Position numbers and translations under genes: made by a program
Notes under the pieces: model-generated
What the model was told of the DNA's origin: nothing
Databases searched by the model: none
Seen by the model: the letters and a program-made list of their open reading frames with translations, nothing else
In this document: one piece after another, positions 56,045-64,000 of the stretch
Layout of the letters: every line of letters starts with the position of its first letter
How positions within the stretch are numbered: position 1 is the stretch's first letter
Source: Theocolax elegans
Lineage: Eukaryota > Arthropoda > Insecta > Hymenoptera > Cerocephalidae
Reading direction: 5' to 3'
Assembly (NCBI GenBank): GCA_026168455.1
Contig: CM047426.1
Coordinates: 59,852,896-59,916,895, forward strand
DNA: 64,000 nt

Positions 56045-57701
56045 TGGGTGGTTCTCTGTGACATCGAAGATGAAAAAAATAAATATTGCTATAACTGTGG
56101 TAATATGTTTTAGAGGTATCCAGTAGTTCTCCTGAATTTTTTCAGATTTTTTCTGGGCCATAATTTTAAGTTACAGAGAGTCAAAGTTGACATTTTAGCA
56201 CTTTTTTGCATTATATGCCCATTTTCATGAATTTTTAGCTCCCAGGGGATGCATTTTTCACTAAAAACATAAGTATGACTTTTTTTGTAAAATTTTTCGA
56301 ACTTTTCAGTAAAAATACTTTTAAAGACATAAATGTATGCTGTCACACTCTTGTAAGCCATTTAAACCTTAAATAGTGAAAATCAGCAATTCTGCTCCGG
56401 ACTCTGGTAACCTAATACTGTCTAAAAGATGTCTTTTTATAGTCAGAAACTGCCTAAAAATTTCCAGAGTGGGTCTAAATCATTAAGATCACTTATGGTC
56501 AAAATATCCGGGAAAAGTGCCCGAAATATTAATAGAAACGTATATTTGTTGCCTTATAACGATGAATCTAGTAGCATGATCATTCCAAAAAAATTTATGC
56601 ACTTACCTTGGAATGGTAGAAAAGTATCTCCACTTGTTTCAGTATCCATCTAATCCCCTGTAAGCTGCTAAAAATACAAATATTATTATACAAATGTAAA
56701 AAAATAATTTTTAAACATTTATAATGCTGCATTTTTAGTTTCACATCCCTTACAAGAATTATAATACTAATCTGAAGGATTACTATAAATATATAAACAT
56801 CATTATTACAATAACTGAATATACATATTTAATACAAAAGATATATAAATAAATCAGATATATAATTATAATCAATAATATGATAACGTGACAGGGACAA
56901 GTTTGTGAAATCTAAACAATGTATTGCTGAATAATAATAATAATAATGTTGATACTTTTATAGTAATCCTTCAGATTAGTATTATAATTCTTGTAAGGGA
57001 TGTAAAACTAAAAATCCAGCATTATAAATGTTTAAAAAATAATTTTTTATAATTTTATAGTAATATTTGTATTTTTAGCAGCTTACAGGGGATTAGATGG
57101 ATACTGAAACAAGTGGAGATATTTTTCTACCATTCCAAGGTAAGTGCATAAATTTTTTTGCAATGATCATGATACTAGATTCATCGTTATAAGGCAACAA
57201 ATATACATTTCTATTAATATTTCGGGCACTTTTCCCGGATATTTTGACCATAAGTGATCTTAATGATTTAGACCCACTCTGGAAATTTTTAGGCAGTTTC
57301 TGACTATAAAAAGTCATCTTCTAGACAGTATTAGGTTACCAGAGTCCGGAGCAGAATTGCTGATTTTCACTATTTAAGGTTTAAATGGCTTACAAGAGTG
57401 TGACAGCATACATTTATGTCTTTAAAAGTATTTTTAATGAAAAGTTCGGAAAATTTTAGAAAAAAAGTCATACTTATGTTTTTAGTGAAAAATGCATCCC
57501 CTGGGAGCTAAAAATTCATGAAAATGGGCATATAATGCAAAAAAGTGCTAAAATGTCAACTTTGACTCTCTGTAACTTAAAATAATGGCCCAGAAAAAAT
57601 CTGAAAAAATTCAGGAGAACTACTGAATACCTCTAAAACATATTCCCACAGTTATAGCAATATTTATTTTTTTCATCTTCGATGTCACAGAGAACCTCCC
57701 A
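56045..57701. mobile_element. Foldback/long-TIR element, copy 2 (1657 bp)
   Basis: Starts TGGGTGGTTCTCTGTGAC and ends with its reverse complement (one base differs near 57698). The arms match those of 10671-12327, the length is identical, and the central AT-rich loop is in the opposite orientation. Ends abut TATATA DNA. The 74-codon frames in the arms are mirror images and not conserved like a protein. Confidence 0.85.
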
Positions 57702-57879
57702 TATATATATATATACTTATTTTTTACTTTTTGTCATATTTATTTTCTTTCTGTATTTAATTCTATCATTATTAGCGTCAAAATTTAACAGTATACTTTT
57801 CTTTCCTTAACTTACACTGTTACAGAGCCCTTATTATGTTACTATTGAATGGATCATGCATTGAAAAAATATATGATTC
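57702..57879. other. AT-rich spacer, no gene seen
   Basis: No feature; starts in a TA microsatellite. Confidence 0.4.
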
Positions 57880-58120
57880 TTGAAATGTATACCTTACCAG
57901 CACATCCTCGCCGTAAGAGTCGAATAACAACATTCATATGTTGGCTAACGCTAGAAGGATAAATATATTTTACGGAGCGTGTGTTACAACCATACACGAA
58001 AAATCTAAATGACTTCAGTACAACATGTCTTGGTCTGCAGGAAACGACATCAGGTTTTCATCAAATACACTATCCAAGAGCCTAACTCTCATCCAATAAT
58101 GTATAAATAGTTATTTAAAA
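57880..58120. repeat. Dispersed direct repeat, copy 2
   Basis: Matches 55258-55500, with an extra ACCAGCACATCCTCGCCGTA segment. The pair flanks foldback copy 2 in direct orientation. Confidence 0.65.
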
Positions 58121-58610
58121 TTATCAAATAAAACGAAAACATTGGAAAGTCGACACAAAACATATCGAGTTCTCACACTCTTTTCAATCGTCTGTACAAT
58201 AGTAGTTACATGTAATTTTAAAGAAATTTTGATTAATTTTAAAACTTTGGTGGTAACTATCATATTTTGTTTATTTCTCAATTTTTTTTACAAAAACGAC
58301 ATCTCAGTCACCACATTAATTATACCATAATCCTCTTCGCAATGCGCAAATTATCATTGTTGGTGTTAAGGGTAGAGTACGGTTATAAAAACATTTTTGT
58401 AATTTTTATAAAATATTATGTGAAATGTCATGTTTATAAAATATATTATAAAAAATATTCTTTTTTGTAACTCCTGAGTAATTGAGTAAGATTAAATAAG
58501 TGTATACAATGTTGCAAATATAACACACTGTGATTTTTATTTTATTGATAAAAAAAATTGTTTATAACTGAATACTAGATTAATTAATTATATATTAAAA
58601 CAAAATGAAT
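58121..58610. other. AT-rich spacer, no gene seen
   Basis: Open frames of 60-70 codons here are hydrophobic AT-rich artefacts without similarity to known domains. Confidence 0.4.
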
Positions 58611-58870
58611 TTAAACGACTCGGTCTAATACGTCGCACTCTGGCTGGTGGTCTTTCCCACCGCTAGATGGAGACGACTTTACTCGTTGGAGAGATTGTCG
58701 TCCTCCTCTATATATATATAGCCGCATAACATCTTGCTGGCGTCGCAGTTCATCTTGCGAGAGGCGTCTAAGGTATGATCTCCAGTTCCTTACTGAGGAG
58801 TCCAAACTGGGGATCGAGGACGAAACGCCTTTAATTTTTATTTTAATTTTTGTAAAAGGCCGTTACTCTG
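58611..58870 (-). other. GC-balanced block with a short open frame, unknown
   Basis: In AT-rich surroundings this about 260-bp stretch has balanced composition. On the minus strand it encodes a basic helical 64-codon frame (WRSYLRRLSQDELRRQQD and a GGKDHQPECD end) that is open further upstream. It could be a remnant of a coding element or a SINE-like body. No function is proposed. Confidence 0.3.
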
Positions 58871-59070
58871 GGAAATTCCACCAACCATAGTGGACAAAGG
58901 GTATAATGGGTCTGCTTTATTCCAAAAATAAAGCATTTAGTTCGGAAAGACCGATAATTATATATAATTATATATTATTGTACGAACACAACGAATTTGT
59001 GAAATTTACATATTATATTTTATTTTACATTTTATTATTAAAATTTGTTATATTAAATATATTTTATTAT
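58871..59070. other. AT-rich spacer, no gene seen
   Basis: No feature recognised. Confidence 0.4.
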
Positions 59071-59250
59071 ATACTAGCAACAATTCCTCGGTTGGTAACG
59101 CTCCCTCGGTCAAAATTACACTAAATATATATTTATTTATATATTTAAATTTTTAATTTATAAATTTAAGAAAAACATAAAAAATAAATGTATATTTAGT
59201 GTAATTTCGACCGAAGGAGCGTTACCAACCGAGGAATTGTTGCTAGTATA
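59071..59250. mobile_element. Small palindromic MITE (180 bp)
   Basis: Ends ATACTAGCAACAATTCCTCG and its reverse complement (59071-59090, 59231-59250), with arms of about 58 bases around a loop rich in ATTTA. No coding capacity. Confidence 0.8.
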
Positions 59251-60165
59251 TAAATATTTGTAATCATCAGTCAATGGTGTGCTACAATTCGTAGCCTCTA
59301 CGCCAATCTGAATGAGTATAAATAATTTAATTGTGGAGACTAAGTAAGTTGAATTGAAAATATTAATGTGGAAATAAAAAAATATTATTAAAATAACATT
59401 AGATGCAAAGATAAAGAAAATGTATGACAAAATTATAAATGTAATATATGTTTCGACTACAATTGCCAGTTGGTGTCGACAGTAAGGACTGGCGATCTAC
59501 CTTAGACATTGAAAATTACATTTATGTCGAAATTTACCAAGAACAATACTATTGAGTGGGGTATACGAGTATATTTAGAAGACTATCACTTACATGTATT
59601 AGAAAAGAAGAAAAACCCCTTAGTGGATAAAGATGAAAACAATCAATATTTTCTTGGGTAGGCGCAAACTCGACCACGAACGCCTAAATATGTTTTTATA
59701 GCGTAATACGCTCGTGAAATTTTATGGTATAATAAATTTAGCGCTCTGTACGAGCCAGAATATATAAATATTTGTAATCATCAGTCAATGGTGTGTTACA
59801 ATTCGTAGCCTCTTCGCCAAACAGAATGGGTATAGATAATTTAATTCTGGAGACTAAGTAAGTTAAATTGATAATATTAATGTGGAAATAAAAAAATATT
59901 ATTAAGATAACTTTAAATACAGTGATAAAGAAAATGTATGACAAAATTATAAATGTAGTAAATGTTACGACCACAATTACCAATTGGTGTCGACAGTAAG
60001 GATTGGCGATCTATCTTAGACGTTCAAAATAGAATTTATATCGAAGTATACCAAGAACAATACTATTGACTGGGGTATTATATATATTTAGAAGACTTTA
60101 TTACTTACATGTATTAGAAACCAAGAAAAAACCCCTAGTGGATAAAGATGAAAACAATCATCATG
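59251..60165. repeat. Tandem direct repeat of about 400-bp units upstream of LINE 4
   Basis: 59251-59650 and 59759-60165 share the same sequence in the same order (words such as ATCATCAGTCAATGGTGTG, TTGGTGTCGACAGTAAGGA and CCAAGAACAATACTATTGA) with about 10% difference; unit offset is about 508 bp. They end just before the LINE 4 ORF1 region, so they may be promoter-like 5' monomers of that element. Confidence 0.75.
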
Positions 60166-60255
60166 GATGTGCCAAGATGGCGTCGAGTGAGAAACATCCT
60201 CCAGATAAACTCGACTGTAAAGTATACAAGTATTACCTAAGCAAGAAGCAAAACA

Positions 60256-61289
60256 GTGATACGCATCATTTGTGAAAGTGTATACCACAGAAGTGATTTT
60301 GAAAAAATAAAAAATCATAACTATGTGGGTGAAAACCTAATAATCTGTCCGGATCACAGACTTAAAGACATAACCTTACAATCAGGTCAACATATGTTAA
60401 GTGATGTGGCTAAAAAAATGATTGCTGCTATTAAATTAAAAAAGACAAAAGAATCAAGAGAAGATTTATTGCAAGAATTGCATAATAAAACAGTTGAGAA
60501 ACAAAATGCAAATATAGAAAATGAAGACAATGAAATCGAACATCTGATAGAAGAAAACACCTTATTGAAAGAACTAATTACTGAGTTAGAAGAAAAAAAT
60601 TCAATTAAAAAAGAATTAATAGAAATGTAGAAGCAAAAATATATGAAAAAGTAACAATTACAAAAACATAAGCAGAAGTTATAAGTGACATTAAACCAAA
60701 ACAGAAAAAAGTGCCTAAAATAACGGTAAAGACCAACGACCCAAAGCAAAAAAATACTATGGAATTGCTTCCGAGTTGCATTGTATCACATAAAGACATA
60801 CAGACAAAGTTCATACGTAAGAAAAATGACACCGAAATAGAAATAAGCTGCATGAATGCAAAAAGTGTAGAAGCAGTTGAGTCAGCACTAAGCGAATAGT
60901 TAAATAACATTAATATAGAATTACTTAAGAATATTAATACAGAAGAACAAGGAAATCAAAAGATAAAAATAGTAGGAATAGACAATGTTACACAAATGGA
61001 TGAGAATAATATTGAAAGTGACATTAATACAAGAAATTTCAGTCAATACAAAGAAGGTGGGAAAATCTTGCATATGTACAGTTATAAAAGAAATAAAACT
61101 AACACAGTCTTTATGGAAGTTATACCGGAAATCTACAAGTTTTTATGTGAAAGTGGTAATAAGGTTTTCCTAGGACATCAGTGCTGCAAAGTATACGATC
61201 TCATTAATACAACGCCTTGTTACAATTGTGCAAGATACGGACATAGTGCAGCAAAATGCAAAAATGAGACGGTATGCATAAAGTGCTAA
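60256..61289 (+). pseudogene. LINE 4 ORF1 (nucleic-acid-binding)
   Basis: ORF1 would coat element RNA. A coiled-coil part (60256-60630: Glu/Lys/Leu-rich, LIEENTLLKELITELEEKN), an RRM-like beta-alpha part (TEIEISCMNAKSVEAVESAL) and at 60996-61289 a helical domain ending in the knuckle CYNCARYGHSAAKC. Stops at 60630 and 60897 and frame changes break it. This gag-like layout is usual for ORF1 of Jockey/I-group LINEs. Confidence 0.75.
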
Positions 61290-62697
61290 CTGTATTTTCA
61301 ACAATATGCAATACAGAACCGGTTTACCGACGGATTACTTACCAAGTGACAGAATGAAATGTAGTATTCTAAAAAAAAGTAAAAAAATACATCGACTCAA
61401 TTAATTACACAATAGAACCTATATTATTGGCATGGGATGAAGCAAGTGCATTAAGAGCGATATGCAACTTGCAAATGAACAACATACTTTACCAAAGAAA
61501 AGTCAAAACTGTTAAAGGAATGACAAACAAGATTATGGATCATCAGTTAATCTACTAGAAACAATACAAAATAATCTTCAACAAAGTGAGAGGGTATATG
61601 ATGATATTGAAACTTTTAATAAAGATAGAAAAATTAATAGTAACTTAATATTATGTCTTAATATTAGAAGTTTAGAAGCAAATTTTGAAAAACTACAAAT
61701 CTTGATTAAAAGTTTCAAAATCAAACCATATGTGATTGTGTGTACTGATGTATAGAAATTAGAAAATTATCAGTATTATAATATAAAAGAATATAGTATA
61801 TATTATAATAATGGAGACATTAACAAAAATGATGGGGTAGTAGTTTATGTTAGAAAAGATGTAACACATGCAAGCGAAACCATAGTTATAGGTAAGCTGA
61901 AAATACTAAATACAATAATTACATTAAATAATAATAAACTGCTTGAAATATCCTCATTATATAGATCTCATGTTCTGTATTGTTCAGAATTTAACATAAA
62001 TTTAAAAAATTACTTAGAACAAAAGAAAGTATAAAGCGGTAAATCATATAATTGGCGATTTTAATATTAACATACTGGAAAATAATGCTATAAGTACAGA
62101 TTTTCTAAATAATCTATTTGAAAAAGGTTTTCTTCCAAGTTTCACTAACATCACAAGACCAAAAAACTTAACAACGGAATTAGGCACTTGCATAGATAAT
62201 ATGTTTGTAAAAACGGATTTTCTTAATACTAAAGGGTTAACTATAAAAATACCTTTAACAGATCCATTATCCATTAGTCCTTGAATTACAAAATCAAAAA
62301 CTTAAATCAAATAAAAGTGAAACAAACGAAAAAGCTTACTGTTACAATTACAATAAAATATTTAACAACGCGTTGCAAATTGAGTGGTCCAAATATAGAA
62401 ATGTAAGAGATCCTAATGCAATTATTAAAGGAATATTAAAAGTTATACAATTATGTTCTGAAAATGTAAAATATAAAAAACTGAAATGGAATAAATCAAA
62501 AAACAAACCGAGGAAAGATTGGATAACCAAAGCGATCTTAAATTCATGTAGTAAAAAAGAAAAATTGTACACAAAACTGAAAGAGCAGCCGGAAAATAAA
62601 GATCTAGAGGCGCAATACAAAATTTTCGTCAAAGCACTTGATAAAGTTATTAAAGAAGCAAAAATTAATTATAACAAAAAAACTATAGAATAAATAG
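61290..62697 (+). pseudogene. LINE 4 ORF2 endonuclease and linker
   Basis: From about 61620 the broken frame gives the endonuclease: LILCLNIRSLEANFEKLQ, a stop at the position of the usual Trp in ETW (61755-61757), YVRKDV, IIGDFNINIL near 62055, and then a 107-codon frame (62373-62693: WITKAILNSCSKKEKLYTKL) typical of the endonuclease-RT linker. It is interrupted by the hAT-like element. Not functional. Confidence 0.75.
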
Positions 62698-62705
62698 ACA
62701 CGAAC

Positions 62706-63730
62706 CAGAGTTGAGCAAAAATTATTCGAATACGAATAACGAATAAAATGAAACGAATAATTATCTAAATATTTTCTACGAATAAATTTATTCAACTAAA
62801 ATCTTATTCGAATAGTTATTCGTTGTTTATATGTATTAATTTGTAATTCGGCTATTCGATTATTCAGTTATTCGTAATTCTATATTCGATATTCAAATAT
62901 TCGTTTCTAAAATAGATATTTATCTTTTTGTATCAGAATTACATTTAGATATTTTATTTACATATTTTACTTAAATACTTAAATAATAATAGTAAATTTT
63001 GTTAGTGCATAAAATGGAGGTTTTCGCCTCGAGTGCAATCTGCAAATAATCTGAAAATATTAAATTAAAAATCTGAAAACATTCATAAGGGCAGCTTAAA
63101 ACAAAAGCGAGGGCATGGCATTTCGATTAAAAAAATGATTTTTTTCAATAATAATTAAATAAGCAATTTTTGGTCGGTAATTCTTAGTCAAAAAAAGCAT
63201 AAATTTTCAACGTAAACATCATAATTAAATTATAAACTAAAGAGATGGCATTCAGGATTTTTAAAAAAATTTATTCTTTTGTTTATAAAAAAATATAAAA
63301 TATGGCCGTTTTTTGAGTCCGACACTCCCTTAAAATTGTATTTTTATCCAGGGTATCAAAAAATATTGTTATTACAAGTGTGAAAGCTGATACTTGACTC
63401 ATGCGTGTGTTACCTACGCACCCCTGTTCTGATAAACTCGCACTCGTTTGAAAACCAACGCTTTCACACTTGTATCGAAAACGACTATTATGGGCGCTTA
63501 TTCTTATACACCTATTTAATATTTGTTTGAATTTTGAACAATCATCTAGATAATATGATGAATAACGAATGTTGCAGATAGTAGATATTGCGAATAACGA
63601 ATAGAGGGAAAAACGAATAACGGTTTCTATTAAATACGAATAACGCAAATAACGAATAATACGAATAAGAATAAAATTTTATTTAGATGAATAAATAGAT
63701 AATTTTTAATTCGAATAATGTTCAACTCTG
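62706..63730. mobile_element. hAT-like non-autonomous element (1025 bp)
   Basis: Ends CAGAGTTGAGC and GTTCAACTCTG are imperfect inverted repeats of the hAT type. Flanks show the 8-bp duplication ACACGAAC (62698-62705 and 63731-63738). Many CGAATAA-type words occur near both ends (subterminal repeats). No transposase frame (the longest, 121 codons at 63283-63648, has no domain). Confidence 0.85.
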
Positions 63731-63738
63731 ACACGAAC

Positions 63739-64000
63739 CAAAGTAACTATGGAACTGTATAAATAATAAAATTGGTAGAAACAAAGGCAAAATGGTACTA
63801 AAATAAAACAATTGAAAATGGGAGACAATACTATAATTAAAGAATCAATAAATATTTTTGCAAATTAGGAGAAATATTAAGCAATAAAATTACAAAGCCA
63901 AATATAAGAAATCTAGAATAATCTAGAAGCAATTCAAAAACAATCTTCTTAAAAGCTACACATAAAACAGTAATCTGAAATATAATAAATGATCTAAAAC
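63739..64000 (+). pseudogene. LINE 4 ORF2, start of RT
   Basis: After the hAT-like element the LINE resumes, with an RT N-terminal region in broken frames (NKYFCKLGEILSNKI, IFLKATHKTVI, IINDLK at the window edge). Confidence 0.65.

Larger units (their letters stand above)
60166..64000 (+). mobile_element. LINE 4: decayed non-LTR retrotransposon, continues beyond the window
   Basis: ORF1 with a coiled coil and zinc knuckle, then an endonuclease and an RT start, in broken frames; a hAT-like element sits at 62706-63730, and RT-like sequence resumes at 63739. It is AT-rich and full of stops, hence old. The rest of the RT lies outside to the right. Jockey/I/R1 group by ORF1 layout; not resolved. 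Confidence 0.8.

Overview
The window looks like a transposon graveyard from an insect nuclear genome, most likely a hymenopteran such as an ant. The evidence is very AT-rich intergenic DNA, GT-AG introns in the one host-like gene fragment (Tom40), env-bearing Ty3/gypsy elements, Helitrons, tRNA- and 5S-derived SINEs, and a long GA satellite. The taxon is an inference, because no rRNA or mitochondrial marker is present. No complete, intact host gene was found.

Layout. 1-9100: a minus-strand Ty3/gypsy element (element A) with gag, a multi-knuckle nucleocapsid, two tandem aspartic protease domains, RT/RNase H, a linker with two AT-hooks, integrase and a captured glycoprotein (env). Stops and frameshifts break it, and its 3' LTR begins at the left edge. 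9440-12330: a hairpin, a tRNA-derived SINE and a 1657-bp long-arm foldback element. 12800-22120: a CT/GA satellite with higher-order repeats, in which two non-LTR elements are nested (13424-16818 and 17021-18988). 22819-24626: a small TIR transposon carrying a solo LTR; an uninterrupted copy lies at 31638-32432. 25706-26150: a 5S-rRNA-derived SINE with a 14-bp target duplication. 26342-27005: the 3' exons of a Tom40-like gene. 27970-31580: tRNA-like SINE heads, a 34-bp E-box minisatellite and a probable Crypton-type tyrosine recombinase exon. 33557-35474: a GC-rich block, possibly an LTR.

35986-45700: a plus-strand Ty3/gypsy element (element B) with a 1.5-kb 5' LTR, a primer-binding site, gag, pol and a damaged integrase. 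A second copy of the solo LTR interrupts its gag, flanked by AGCC repeats. 45702 to about 54610 or beyond: a Helitron with Rep and Pif1-like helicase domains, cut by a well-preserved endonuclease/RT/RNase H LINE at 50200-53877 flanked by 8-bp TAATAACA repeats. 56045-57701: a second 1657-bp foldback in the opposite orientation. 59251-64000: tandem repeats leading into a decayed LINE that is split by a 1025-bp hAT-like element and runs off the right edge.

Nesting gives relative ages. The GA satellite predates its two LINEs. The TIR element and element B predate the solo-LTR family. The Helitron predates the 50200 LINE, and the 60 kb LINE predates its hAT insertion. The features most worth a second look are the tandem protease domains, AT-hooks and seven zinc knuckles of element A, its non-baculoviral-looking glycoprotein, the Tom40 fragment that lacks its last strand, the 5S SINE, and the LTR family with a conserved internal splice-donor-like site.
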